Shown: piece by piece, positions 1-9,735 of the stretch
Position numbering within the stretch: the stretch's first letter is position 1
How the letters are laid out: every line of letters begins with the position of its first letter
Origin: Liopterus haemorrhoidalis
Taxonomy: Eukaryota; Arthropoda; Insecta; Coleoptera; Dytiscidae
DNA: 64,000 nucleotides
NCBI GenBank assembly: GCA_963971575.1
Contig: OZ020618.1
Location: forward strand, 5,148,501 to 5,212,500
Direction of reading: 5' to 3'
Notes under the pieces: generated by a model
What the model was told of the DNA's origin: nothing
Database searches by the model: none
Seen by the model: the letters and a program-made list of their open reading frames with translations, nothing else
Made by a program: the position numbers and the translations under genes

Positions 1-590
1 TGTATGTCTGTATGTCTGTATGTCTGTATGTCTGTATGTCTGTATGTCTGTATGTCTGTATGTCTGTATGTCTGTATGTCTGTATGTCTGTATGTCTGTA
101 TGTCTGTATGTCTGTATGTCTGTATGTCTGTATGTCTGTATGTCTGTATGTCTGTATGTCTGTATGTCTGTATGTCTGTATGTCTGTATGTCTGTATGTC
201 TGTATGTCTGTATGTCTGTATGTCTGTATGTCTGTATGTCTGTATGTCTGTATGTCTGTATGTCTGTATGTCTGTATGTCTGTATGTCTGTATGTCTGTA
301 TGTCTGTATGTCTGTATGTCTGTATGTCTGTATGTCTGTATGTCTGTATGTATGTATGTATGTATGTATGTATGTATATCTGTATGTCTGTATGTCTGTA
401 TGTCTGTATGTATGTATGTATGTATGTATGTATGTATGTATGTATGTATGTATGTATGTATGTATGTATGTATGTATGTATGTATGTATGTATGTATGTA
501 TGTATGTATGTATGTATGTATGTATGTATGTATGTCTGTACGTCTGTCTATCTGTCTGTCTGTCGATCTGTTTGTTAATCTGTTTTGTCT
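1..590 (+). repeat. Compound TATG/TCTG microsatellite
   Basis: The first ~345 bases are a nearly perfect 8-base repeat (TGTATGTC). This passes into pure TATG repeats with one short 8-base relapse near 380-410, then into TCTG repeats to about 585. All three forward frames stay open (Met-Ser-Val-Cys-Leu-Tyr patterns) only because the array lacks stops, so this is not a gene. It leads straight into A-repeat sequence, whose other copies carry a TCTG tract at the same place. It is therefore best read as a greatly expanded internal microsatellite of an A-repeat. The window starts inside it, so its true length is unknown. Confidence 0.95.
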
Positions 591-672
591 GTGTGACTGT
601 TCGGTGGAAATTGAAGCCAAACGGCTTAACATAAAAGGTTGAAATTTGGGATGCTTATACAAGTCTTTGACC
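590..672 (+). repeat. A-repeat fragment (copy 1), interrupted by hAT MITE
   Basis: The 'ttcggt...gccaaacggct' and 'gttgaaattt' blocks and 'gcttatacaa..ctttgaccc' match the part of the A-repeat that follows its TCTG tract (compare 5162-5240, 31743-31820, 60235-60310). The copy is cut by the hAT MITE at 673-942 and resumes for a few bases at 943. Beyond that it diverges, so the rest is lost or degraded. Confidence 0.75.
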
Positions 673-942
673 CAGAGCCGTAGCAATTTTTGGCGCAATT
701 GGCAAATAAATTAATTTAACCTACAAAAGCGCCCTTTTTTGTATCTTTTTTCATTTTATTTAAGGAGGGCATCATTTTTATTCTAATAGAGAGGTGAAAA
801 TACAAGTGATGACCTAAAAAAAACCTCGTCACTTCTAAAATACAAGTGATGACCAAAAACAAAGAAAAAAACGCACAATGGCGCCCTTCAGACATTGCGC
901 CCCTGGCACTTACCCCGATGCCAGGGCGTAGCTACGGCTCTG
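673..942. mobile_element. hAT-type MITE carrying two minisatellite units
   Basis: The 270-bp element begins CAGAGCCGTAGC and ends with its inverse GCTACGGCTCTG. It is flanked by an exact 8-bp duplication, CTTTGACC (665-672 and 943-950). An 8-bp duplication and CAG...CTG ends are hallmarks of hAT transposons. There is no coding content. Inside, on the minus strand, are two copies of a unit containing GGTCATCACTTGTATTTT. This is recognisably the same unit that forms the ~44-copy array at 14041-15795. It inserted into an A-repeat, so it is younger than that copy. Confidence 0.85.
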
Positions 943-964
943 CTTTGACCCACAAACAGGGTGT

Positions 965-1190
965 TTTATTTTATTTTTTTAATTATTTATTTAACATCGA
1001 CCTATTTCTGCAACGAGGATAATCGCCGATGTCAGGGGGCGAGCTCCTACACCTGGATGAGGGGCGAATGATTATGAAATGAGAGTAATGTAAACATATT
1101 CTCGCCCGAATAATATCACCAACGGAGAATCGATCCACCAATCTCTCAACCAGAGTGTTTGCTTTGACCAGATACTTTGTCTCGAGCGCA
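965..1190 (-). repeat. tRNA-derived SINE, copy 1
   Basis: On the minus strand a tRNA-like head (about 1190-1110) contains a B-box-like stretch, GGATCGATTCTCC. A 3' body follows at about 1080-968 that is shared with 59150-59270. The shared body contains CAGGTGTAGGAG, then a TCGGCGATTA-type block and CCTCGTTGCAGAAA. The head differs from that of the 59-kb copy while the body is conserved, as in SINE families that swap heads. No clear target duplication is visible. Confidence 0.6.
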
Positions 1191-1500
1191 GAAATACCTT
1201 ATATATACCTGCATTTCCAAGGCATATAGATTTTTACACGGATTTTTGAGTATCCATATTACCATTCCGTACAGCAAAAAATTATTACCTTATTTTGTGT
1301 TATAGTCGAGAGAAATGTTTGATATGATTTTGCTTCGTAAAGGTTCATGTTTCAGAGTTATACATAAGCATGGAACCTTCTACAGTTCGATGACATCTGA
1401 TCTTGGCGTTTCTAGAGAGTCTTAATTTGAAGGTAGGGCCAATTTCAAAGTAAGTTGATAATATAGGAATTTGTATATCGGGATCATATAGGGATTTTTA

Positions 1501-1955
1501 AACGAGGGATGTTTCCAAAGTTCTGGGAAATTAGCTATAATCAAAATATCAGACCTATTGAGTTTCTGTTCTGGTCCCAACAGCCTTGGCACCCATTGCG
1601 GCGAAACCTTGCTAACGCCCAAACAATCATGCAAGATGTCATGAACTTGTCGTGTACCTATCCCTAGGCGCACACTAATTTGACGAATAGTCATTCGCCT
1701 GTCCTCTTTCAGTAGGTCTTCGACGGCAGTAATGTTTCTTTCATTTACCGACGTGCTTGGGCGCCCACTGCGTGGATCGTCTTTTAGTGATGTTCTACCG
1801 GTTTTAAAACGATCGATCCACCGATAAACAGTACTTTTGGATTCTGCACACTCACCAAATACTCCTTGCAGACGCTGAATAATTTCTGATGTTTTCACAC
1901 CTTCTTTCCACAAAAAGAAAATTATTGCTCTTTGAGATTTTGCTGCGTCTTCCAT
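1501..1955 (-). pseudogene. mariner transposase, N-terminal DNA-binding half
   Basis: The start is ATG at 1955, just inside the terminal repeat. About 134 residues are clearly mariner: two helix-turn-helix modules (residues ~10-55 and ~75-115) separated by the linker motif GRPST, ending with the conserved block WVPRLLGPEQKLN. The D,D34D catalytic domain is entirely missing. The remaining open codons to 1422 read through the terminal repeat into flanking DNA and are not transposase. If made, the product could bind termini but not cut. The native family length would be about 345 aa. Confidence 0.85.
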
Positions 1956-2138
1956 GGTTAAAAAAACAGTGCTATGAAAACGCGTCTATATCAGTCGAAC
2001 ACCTAAATCAGACTGAACAATATTGCACTAGATAGTTGCATAAATATGTCAAGACTTGTCTGGCACCAATAACATTGTCTATAAGTTCTGCGTAATTTAA
2101 TTATAGCACAATTCCCAGATTTTAGGAAACATCCCTCG
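1503..2138 (-). mobile_element. Internally deleted mariner element (M1 family, copy 1)
   Basis: Inverted terminal repeats start CGAGGGATGTTTCC at both ends and extend as a diverged TTCTGGGAA..TGTGCTATAAT block for about 37 bp. The right end abuts TA, the mariner target. Length is ~636 bp against the usual ~1.3 kb. The catalytic half of the transposase has been deleted and the N-terminal reading frame runs almost straight into the far terminal repeat. A sister copy with a different deletion lies at 57881-58638. Confidence 0.9.
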
Positions 2139-2995
2139 TATTTATATTTATATTTCTAAGTTGATCAGCTTGTATTCTTGACTTATTTTATAAATGTTTC
2201 TGTTATAATATTTAGTTTATTATTAATATTAATATATATTATATATTTGTAGAATATCGCGCATTGAACATATTAAGAATGAAGAAATTTGTGCAAAATA
2301 AATAGATGAGAAACAGTTTTGCTGATACGAATGTGTTAAACGTACGAACGACACATGATGACACAAGAAAATATTGGAATTAATTCCACTGAGCAGGGGA
2401 AGAGTTCGGCAATTCAGAAAATGATATTTAAGAAGCAAAGGAGACAAACTAAACGATGATCTATGGTCTGGACATAAAATGGACTGACGTAGAGTACACG
2501 GAAAATTTTAGTTGTAAACACTTCAGTTTTGTTTTGAATTTCTTATTGAATTAGACTTGCTGAAATATGGTATCCTATATTTTCTTTTTCCCTTTCCTGT
2601 TTAAAGTGTGTCACTGTCTTTTCTACATAAATCTCACCATTATTTATTTCATTTCTTTCCTTTTGTTGAGAAAATAATTCATATAATCCACTAGAATTAA
2701 ATTTAAATATGAAAAGAAACAGGAATTCGGAAAATCTACATTTATATTGAAATTGAAAAATCCTACTGAATATGAAAATTGATTTAAAAATGAAAAAAAG
2801 CATTTATTAAACGCACGGGGTGGGGATGTAAGCAAGAGGAAGACCAAGAATATTATGACGAATTATAAAAGTACTTTTTACTGTCAGGAGCTACTAGCGA
2901 AATTAATCCACGCCTGCTTTTATGATTATATTAAAAATTAGCTACCCACTGTATCCGTGCGAAGCCGGCTTCGCTTGGAGATATACAAGGTGTCT
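2139..2995. other. AT-rich spacer without recognised features
   Basis: I see no coding signature or terminal-repeat pair here. The short open frames at 2229-2847 are low-complexity, Phe/Ser-rich products of AT-rich DNA. A small self-complementary motif, GAAGCCGGCTTC, lies at 2971-2982. Confidence 0.5.
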
Positions 2996-4295
2996 CAAAA
3001 GAAATTTTATATTTATTTAGCTTACTGCGTGAACGCAACGTATCCGAGGGGCGCGGGGGTTATGTCAATCGGTAGCCTGGCTCTTGGGAATTAAGTCGCT
3101 ATGGAGCGTTTCTCGGGAGCAAACTGCGCGTTATGCGTGCGAGAGTTTTACAAAAACGGTGATTCGGCGACTGTAGCGCGTAGAAAATTCTGCAGTATTC
3201 GAGGTTTTCGCCACTTAAATGATGCGCCAAGCATTCCTCTCATTCGACATTGGGTTAAAAAGTTTGAAGAGACTGGTACAACGCTGGATAAATCAAAATC
3301 CGGGCGACCTAGGTCATCAAGAACGGTAGAAAACGTGGAGAATGTTAATCAGTCTGTTCGTGACGACCCGAACCTTTCAATTCGGAAGCGCGCAAGTGCT
3401 TTAAATGGGCATAGATCATCATTACATCGCATTATGCACAAAGACCTAAAGCTGCACCCCTACAAAATTCAATTGGTGCAAGAATTAAAGCCCCAAGATG
3501 CCAGTCAGAGGCTTAATTTCGTAAATCAGGTGATTGAGCGATTTTCAACGTTTACCAACATTTTGTTTTCGGATGAAGCTCATTTTCATCTTAATGGCCA
3601 CGTAAATAAGCAGAACTGCCGCTACTGGAGTGCAATGAATCCGAAACGCAAACATCAGAAATCCCTACATTCGCCTAAAGTGACCGTATGGGCTGCGATG
3701 TCGGCGCGAGGAATTATCGGCCCTTACTTTTTTGAAGACGAAAGGGGGCGTGCAGTTACAGTGAATTCAAAACGTTATGTGGAGATGTTAGACAACTTCT
3801 TGGTACCTGAACTGCAAAACTTTCCTGGCTATAACCAAAGAACATGGTTCCAACAGGACGGAGCAAATTCACACACGTCCAATATGTCTCTGCCACGTGT
3901 TCGTGAAATTTTCTCAGGCAAATTGATCTCCCGGAGAGGTGACATAAATTGGCCTCCACGCAGTCCAGATTTAACCCCTATGGACTTTTTCCTATGGGGT
4001 TATCTTAAATCTAAAGTTTACGCCAATAAACCGACTTCACTGGCGCATTTGAAAGAAAATATCCGTCACGAAATGGCAGCCATCCCTGAGTCCACCTGCC
4101 GAGACGTCATAAGTAATTTTACTGTTCGATTAAATGAGTGCCGAGAACGCGAGGGTCTACATTTAGACGATATTATTTTTAAGAAATAAATCCCCAAAAA
4201 GTGTATTTTAATAATTAATAAACATTTTTTCTATATACGGCTTACTTTTTTTTTAATCGATCCACTAAATATAAAATTTCTTTTGAGACACCTTG
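2996..4295 (+). mobile_element. Complete DD41D (rosa-type) mariner element
   Basis: The 1300-bp element has identical 30-bp terminal inverted repeats beginning CAAGGTGTCTCAAAAG, flanked by TA on both sides (2994-2995 and 4296-4297). It encloses an uninterrupted 362-aa transposase. Length, TA target and structure fit the IS630-Tc1-mariner superfamily. The 41-residue spacing between the last two catalytic aspartates places it with the rosa/DD41D group rather than classical DD34D mariners. Perfect termini plus an intact frame indicate a young and possibly active copy. Confidence 0.93.
3101..4189 (+). CDS. DD41D mariner transposase (intact, 362 aa)
   Basis: This enzyme would bind the element's terminal repeats and catalyse cut-and-paste transposition in the nucleus. 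Residues ~1-115 form a two-part helix-turn-helix region with the basic linker SGRPRSS at ~67-73. The catalytic domain carries D158 (LFSDEAHFHLNG), D253 (WFQQDGANSHTS) and D295 (SPDLTPMDFFLWG). There are 41 residues between D253 and D295, hence DD41D. The C-terminus (LDDIIFKK) resembles the ending of the related fragment at 19999. The ATG at 3101 lies ~105 bp inside the left end and the stop ~106 bp from the right end, a normal layout. No frameshift, stop or missing catalytic residue is visible. Activity cannot be judged from sequence alone. Confidence 0.93.
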   Translation: MERFSGANCALCVREFYKNGDSATVARRKFCSIRGFRHLNDAPSIPLIRHWVKKFEETGTTLDKSKSGRPRSSRTVENVENVNQSVRDDPNLSIRKRASALNGHRSSLHRIMHKDLKLHPYKIQLVQELKPQDASQRLNFVNQVIERFSTFTNILFSDEAHFHLNGHVNKQNCRYWSAMNPKRKHQKSLHSPKVTVWAAMSARGIIGPYFFEDERGRAVTVNSKRYVEMLDNFLVPELQNFPGYNQRTWFQQDGANSHTSNMSLPRVREIFSGKLISRRGDINWPPRSPDLTPMDFFLWGYLKSKVYANKPTSLAHLKENIRHEMAAIPESTCRDVISNFTVRLNECREREGLHLDDIIFKK

Positions 4296-5046
4296 TATTG
4301 CGCACAGCATAGATATCTATTTGCATCATTATCAACTAGATGGACTAAAGATATGTATAGTACAACATTAAAATCTGTTTTTAATCAATATTTACCTGAA
4401 ATTGTGATTCTTGGGCAATATCTTCTCCATCTTGTTCAAAACAATGGTAATTCGAACCCATGACTTAACTTGACCGTTTCACTAAATAAACTGACCAATT
4501 TTACGATATCGTGACAAGAAATATTTTATATCAAGGGATGTTTCTTCTTGCGCAGTGGAAAATTCTGTTACGTCATTCCAATTACATTGAGAGACAAAAT
4601 GTTAATTAATCCTCCTAATTAAATTGACTTCTGAAATTGAAAACTTTAAATTTAAAACTTGCCAATAATTAAATGAAAAATGAAGAAGTAAAAGAAGATA
4701 TTATACTGCACTTAAAAACAAGCAAAGAAATGAAAGACGCTTTTATTCAAACAACTCGAAAGACCGTAAAATGTAAAAACAATCTTGACATTAACTTTAC
4801 ATCACCCATCTTTTCGATTTTATTCAAATAACTCATTTAATAAAAATCCTACATGGTCAAGACTTTTTGTATTTGTTGTTATCTAACTAGTTATTGACAT
4901 AACCAAACAATAATTAGTAAAAAATTTATTATCTTTTTTCAATGCAAATTATTTACAGAAAACATTATAATAAAATCTATTTTGACCAATATTTGACCAA
5001 GAAATGTTTGTATGAATTGAACGTATTATAATTTGTAACTTTTTTA
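4296..5046. other. AT-rich spacer
   Basis: No gene, terminal repeat or tandem array is recognisable in this stretch. Confidence 0.5.
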
Positions 5047-5093
5047 AGGGTTTTGTAGGTATGACCAAAAAACCCTTATGCCATCATTTTGTC

Positions 5094-5149
<56 letters not shown>

Positions 5150-5996
5150 ATCTGTGTGTCTGTTCGGTAAAAATTGTAGCCAAACGGCTAAACCTAGAGA
5201 GTTGAAATTTGGCATGCTTATACAACTCCTTGACCCGCACATAGGAAAAATACTAAAACATCTAAAAAACATACCCCCCTAAAAATATAAACTAATATGT
5301 GCTCATCGAAAAAAAAATATTTTTTTAATTCTGAGTAGGGTATCAAATGCAAGCCCTTAGTACGTGGATTAACGATCAAAATTTTATTTTTGCAAAATAA
5401 ATTATTTTGAAACGATTTTTGCCAAAATTGTGCAAAATTTTTTTATCTCACACCTTGTAACCCAGATGGTTTAAACTAAAAATCTGAAAAAATTCTAAGT
5501 AATGTACATTGGTGTGAACCGGAATAGTACAACAGGAATTTTTGATCAGATTATGTTTTCGGAAAATAACGCATTTTTTGTGGTTTTTGGTTCACAAAGT
5601 ACAAAAGTTATACCAATGTAAGACAATCACATGCAAGGCGTGCGATGGCGTAATGGGTTAGAGCACTGCTGGAAAACGAAGGGTTTCGAGTTCGACTACG
5701 GAGTGAATTTTATTTTTTCTGTTTTTTTTTTGCATTTTTATAATGTAGAAATTATTTTGTCAAAATTCTAGTTATATTTTAACAAATGTTGTATTTAATT
5801 TTTAAGAGCGTAAATTTAATAACCAGACTCATTATACGATTAACAGACAATAAATTATTTTGTAAATATCGTTCATTTTGCCGTGATTACTACAAAGTAA
5901 AATTTGTCCTACACACTCAGCATACCGCCTTCACTTATTATATACCTGCGAAACCCTGAAATGTGTGAATATTCACACTTCACATAATTTTTTTGT
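5047..5996 (+). repeat. A-repeat copy 2 (full length)
   Basis: A ~950-bp interspersed repeat. The left end, AGGGTTTTGTAGGTAT, is the near-inverse of ATACCTGCGAAACCCT close to the right end, so it has 16-bp subterminal inverted repeats. Beyond the right one lies a palindrome, GTGTGAATATTCACAC. Internal order: a left hairpin (AGGGTTTT/AAAAACCCT), a TCTG microsatellite (5095-5165), the conserved 'gccaaacggct' block, a block ending 'ggaatttttgatcagatt', a tRNA-like segment and an AT-rich 3' third. No open reading frame is conserved, so it is non-autonomous. Other copies lie at 23290-24346 (-), 31676-32602, 52321-52809 and 60152-61080. Confidence 0.85.
5636..5706 (+). other. tRNA-like module inside A-repeat copy 2
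   Basis: TGGCGTAATGGG fits a Pol III A box. Forty-odd bases downstream, GAGTTCGACTACGG resembles a B box (GTTCGA core intact). Relative to 32219-32310 this copy lacks about 20 bases where an anticodon arm would be, so it cannot fold as a tRNA. It looks tRNA-derived (SINE-like), not like a functional tRNA gene. Confidence 0.5.
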
Positions 5997-6659
5997 ATAT
6001 TTAGAGATAAGAGATGAAAATAGAGCGAAAACTTGCAAGAAACTAAGTTTTGACAGCGCCTAATAAATATTTAGTTCTTAGAAAGAAACAAAATATTTGC
6101 ATCTTGATGTATTTGTTTGTAGTCCAAATTCCTTTACACTAAATATCTTGAAACGGTAAGCTAATCTAAACTAGTTATCTTGTTACTAAAATACACGTTT
6201 CTATTATATTAGTTTAAATTATAGCGATATATAGCTAAATTATAGCTTAAAAAGTAGCTACAACTTGCTGCTATCATATAAACACGTAATAGAACACTAA
6301 CAGATAGTTTAGCTGCGGGTGGATTCAATATTATTATTATAAATGTCCACTGTTGTTCATATGAATTTAGCTTATAGTAACATTTACCGTAATTGGTCTG
6401 TATTCGACTTTAAACACTTTGCCAATGGCTCTGCAAATATTGAATACGAGAAGGAATTTAAGATGGCACTTAAAAAATCCTTTAACGTTACTAAACAGTG
6501 GCGTAGAAGAAAAATATTTCGAAACGCATAAGATAAAGCTATTCCAATGAGTGGCGTCTCGTGATAGTATTGACATCTGACACTACCGATAGAGGCGCTA
6601 CTGCATTTTACATCATGGCTGACTTTGGTAGGATATTTTTGACAGGTTCAATGGTATCT
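5997..6659. other. AT-rich spacer
   Basis: No recognisable gene. The small open frames at 6343-6576 on both strands overlap each other and lack family features. Two matches to TAGAGGCGCT (~6590 and ~6977) bracket the following THAP fragment in direct, not inverted, orientation. Confidence 0.4.
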
Positions 6660-6920
6660 TCATGTGATATTTATTGAAATTAATTTATTATTCAATATGA
6701 GGGTTGCGTTAAATGAAATTTTCCGTTTTCTCAGTGCCCAAGTAACCTCTAGGGTTATAATTGAAGGTAATAAGGTTTTTTTGCCACGTTTCGGAACACG
6801 ATGAAAACTTAGGTCTCTATCACGACTTACTTTTGCATTGCAAAGATAAACACAACAATTCACGTTGTATTTAATTTTTCTTGCAATTTTAAAGACTTTT
6901 TTTTTTAAAACTTGCTATGA
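6660..6920 (-). pseudogene. THAP zinc-finger fragment (transposase-like)
   Basis: The minus-strand frame gives NCCVYLCNAKVSRDRDLSFHRVP-type sequence. That is the C-x4-C pair followed by the FHRxP block of a THAP (C2CH) DNA-binding domain, as found at the N-terminus of P-element transposases and THAP proteins. The first residues after a GTG at 6863 are open for 67 codons, and the frame also extends upstream without an ATG. The tryptophan region is weak and the closing C-x2-H pair is not visible, so the domain is incomplete. It could be a transposon relic or an isolated host exon. I favour a relic because four other THAP fragments lie in mobile elements nearby. Confidence 0.5.
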
Positions 6921-7320
6921 AAACAACAGTAAACAAACTCGACTATCCTACAACCGTCAGTTTCTCAAAATCTCACTAGAGGCGCTTCAGTTATTGTCAG
7001 TTGACAATTGAGTGGTAGGGCCGATCCCCTGCTCCCCCCCATTTTACCCAAAGTTTTGGATCAGCTCAGCTTACAGTAATTTATTACCTTGTTTATTACC
7101 AATTAAAAAAACACCGACATAAAAATTTTAATGTAGACAAATTGAGAAGTCATTTAAAAATTAAAAATTGCATTAAGTACTTATCGCGGATAATTATCTA
7201 CGTTAATATGGATACTTAAATGGAAGTGACTAGGAATGGAATCTCAGATAGCAGGTTGTATTGTAAATCGAAAAAAATATATGATTATGTTTAAAACAAA
7301 ACTGTTTTTGTCAACTCTTA

Positions 7321-7943
7321 AGGTAGCCATACACGGTGAGGACTTCCTCAAGGAAAAAGCCTCGAGGAATTTTATCTACCGAACCCTCGTCCACACACGG
7401 AGAGGATTGGCCTCAAGGAAAAGGCCTTGAGGACCACAACTTATACTTTTGCATAGAATCAGCAGATGCTCCTGATTTCATCGATTTCTTAATTTTTTTA
7501 TTCTCTTTTCGGAGAGCGCTTCTTATATTGTTTATTTTTTTAATTACGTCATTTTTTGTAGCTTTCGCGTCCACTTATTTTTTCCAATAATTTCGCGTAC
7601 GCAGCCCCCTTTTTATTTCTATCATGGTATTCTTTAGAACTTACTTGTCACAAGCAAGGTTCATTTTCATACATTAGTATGAATTCCGATAAAAATTCTC
7701 TAGACATGACTAAATAAATTCGACACTCAGTTTACAAATCCTCAAGGTCGACTGTTGACTGCACACACAAGGTAGTAATAGTCTGGCCTCAAGGCCAATT
7801 ACAATCTGGCATCAAGACAGAAATATCAATTTTGTTCGGGATTTTTTGGCTTCAAGGACGCCGCCATACACGGTGAGGATTTCTTCAAGGCTTGGACTGT
7901 TCAGGCCAAACCTTGAGGAAATCCTCACCGTGTATGGCTACCT
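7321..7943. mobile_element. PIF/Harbinger-like non-autonomous element
   Basis: The 623-bp element has ~33-bp terminal inverted repeats starting AGGTAGCCATACACGGTGAG at both ends, with TTA on each side (7318-7320, 7944-7946). A TTA/TAA duplication is the PIF/Harbinger signature. A further copy of GCCATACACGGTGAGGA lies subterminally at ~7863. The interior keeps a MADF-like coding remnant on the minus strand, matching the DNA-binding second ORF of this superfamily. There is no DDE transposase. Confidence 0.75.
7423..7630 (-). pseudogene. MADF/Myb-like DNA-binding remnant
   Basis: Minus-strand translation contains YWKK, an in-frame stop, VDAKATKNDVIKKINNIR, then basic serine-rich sequence ending KSGASAD..KYKLW. 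The pattern of an aromatic start, KINNxRxxxRKExKK, SxKSGA and a terminal LW matches the second half of MADF domains. These domains occur in insect transcription factors and in the accessory DNA-binding protein of PIF/Harbinger elements. The stop codon at about 7582 and the lack of a DDE partner show it is dead. Confidence 0.55.
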
Positions 7944-7946
7944 TTA

Positions 7947-8946
7947 CGCTGTGTTCTACTATTGCGTTTCTATAGGCTGAGTTCAACTGGGTTAAAATAT
8001 TTGCCAAGCATAGAAAAACTAAAAATCTTCAATTTCTCAAGCCTTTTAATTTTTTCCCATATGTGCACTAAATCCGTAGTACCATTCTTCGTCCATGTTA
8101 ATTCTCCCCCGAATAAAATGCAAGGAAAACAAAAAACAGCTTGCTTTTCGTCGCATCCGCAAATTCAGTTGTTCTTTAAGTAAATGTTTCTATTAAATTT
8201 TCTTGTCCGTGTTTTAGAAGCAGAGGCAGAAACATTATGAGTTATTGAAATGTCCAAATCCGGTAGCAGTCTTCCCAGTTGTTTGAGTTTCTCCTCGACG
8301 GAATACGAAGAAATGTTTTTTTCAGAAGGTTACAGGTATTGTTCATTTCTAATAGTAACACAAAACAACACACACACGACACAACACAGTAAAAAATACA
8401 CTATAATACGCGACGCTTTGTATATGCAACCGTAACTCAAACTAACGAGCCAAGATGCAGCTTGGTCCGCTTTAATGTGTTTCTAGCGCATGGTCTGATC
8501 ACCTGCTCTTCTCGCCATCTTTCTGCAGGTCCTATAAACTGTCTAAAAACGGAGCCAGTTTCGATTTGGCTCGCCTGCCTAAATAAATACAAAGCGTGCT
8601 TAGACGCGTCAAATGCATGGCAATAGCAGCGTCCCGTACTTAAACGATTGTACGTTTATTTGTATTTATCGGAATTTTTAAAGAAAATAAAAGCTTTTCA
8701 ATGATTAATTTGTGATGGTCTTGCCATAATTTGTACAATGGTAGAGCTATGGCTCTTTGGCTCTTCATGAGGAGCCGCTACAGTTGTGACGTAGTGGAAG
8801 TTTTGTTTATTAGTATTCGACGTACGTTTACTATCTCACTCTTGAGTGCATGAACATTCATGTTGCTAATAATGTCAAACAAAAATTGTTTATATTTTAT
8901 ATTTTGATTATCGGTTTTAAAAATTAACGAAAATAATGGGTATCAG
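7947..8946. other. Spacer, no recognised gene
   Basis: Open frames at 7962-8183 and 8250-8435 show no known domain. A somewhat GC-richer patch at 8447-8640 has no element ends that I can pair. The 8735-8790 stretch (gagctatggctc.., gagccgctacag) resembles hAT termini but lacks a partner. Confidence 0.4.
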
Positions 8947-9718
8947 CAGTGGCGGCTCGTGACTTTTTGGGACTCAAAGCTGCAAATTATAATACAAGGA
9001 TAGGTTTAGGTGTTTAACCACGACGTTTTATCATATAAGACTCTGTTGAATTGCCTCTTATAATTATAATTTTTGCTTTTTGCACTTTCCGAAATATTTA
9101 AATTTGGTGTGTGTCGCCCCAATTTTTTAATATCAATTTTTTCTTCTAACGTCCGTCTGTTAAATGGTATTTCCAATAATGATTTGACAGTATACATTTT
9201 TTAAACCTATTGTTTTATAATCTAAAATACGAAACGTATTTGTTAAGCTAAGATATTTATATAAATTTAAAAGAAAAAGTTACAAAATACTAATTATTAA
9301 TACCTACACAGTAAATTTTTAGAGATAATATAGGTATAGCGATTTCAGTTACGACTTAAATAAATACATTCAATAATTTCATAGTACTGCGATCACTGTT
9401 ATTGTGACGCTAGCAGCATTCTAGCTCCGATCCCTACCAGTTTATCACTACTGCCTACGCACCGCTACCCCTTTACAAGCCTACATTTGCACTTTCCTTG
9501 ACGCTAGGATATAAGCAGCGCGACGTAGACTTATTCAAATGAAACTTGTAAATATTTATGAAACAATAGCATTCAATGTTCAAAATATATTTAAAAAAAG
9601 CATTTTAACACGACAATTAATATGTTAAATGCATTTTTAGTTAAAAAAAAAGATTTTTTTTTTATTATTATTTTCAAGTAAGAGCTGCAGCTCCGCAGCG
9701 CGTACTCAGGAGCCACTG
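8947..9718. mobile_element. hAT element remnant (ZMYM1-like type)
   Basis: It begins CAGTGGCGGCTCG and ends CAGGAGCCACTG. Flanks are GGTATCAG (8939-8946) and GGTATCAT (9719-9726), an 8-bp duplication with one mismatch, as for hAT. At 772 bp it is far too short for an autonomous hAT (usually 2.5-4 kb). It keeps an N-terminal transposase fragment on the minus strand. Confidence 0.8.
9006..9197 (-). pseudogene. hAT transposase N-terminal fragment (ZMYM1-like)
   Basis: The frame contains EEKIDIKKLGRHTPNLNIS and NYKRQFNRVLYDKTSWL. This matches the region just before the TTF/zinc-finger block of insect ZMYM1-like hAT transposases (family pattern GRPTPxLxI ... RxFNxxxYxxxxWL). The cysteines that normally follow the tryptophan, and the whole RNase-H-like catalytic domain with its dimerisation region, are absent. 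It is non-functional. Confidence 0.55.
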
Positions 9719-9735
9719 GGTATCATGGTGCTGTA

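Noticed and set aside
4..642. Three overlapping open frames of ~190-212 codons (Met-Ser-Val-Cys-Leu-Tyr repeats)
   Set aside because: All three frames are open because a 4/8-base tandem array contains no stops; there is no gene signal.
5084..5282. Open frames through the TCTG tract of the A-repeat, and equivalents at 52165-52504 and 60118-60312
   Set aside because: They translate microsatellite plus conserved noncoding repeat; lesions between copies do not respect codons.
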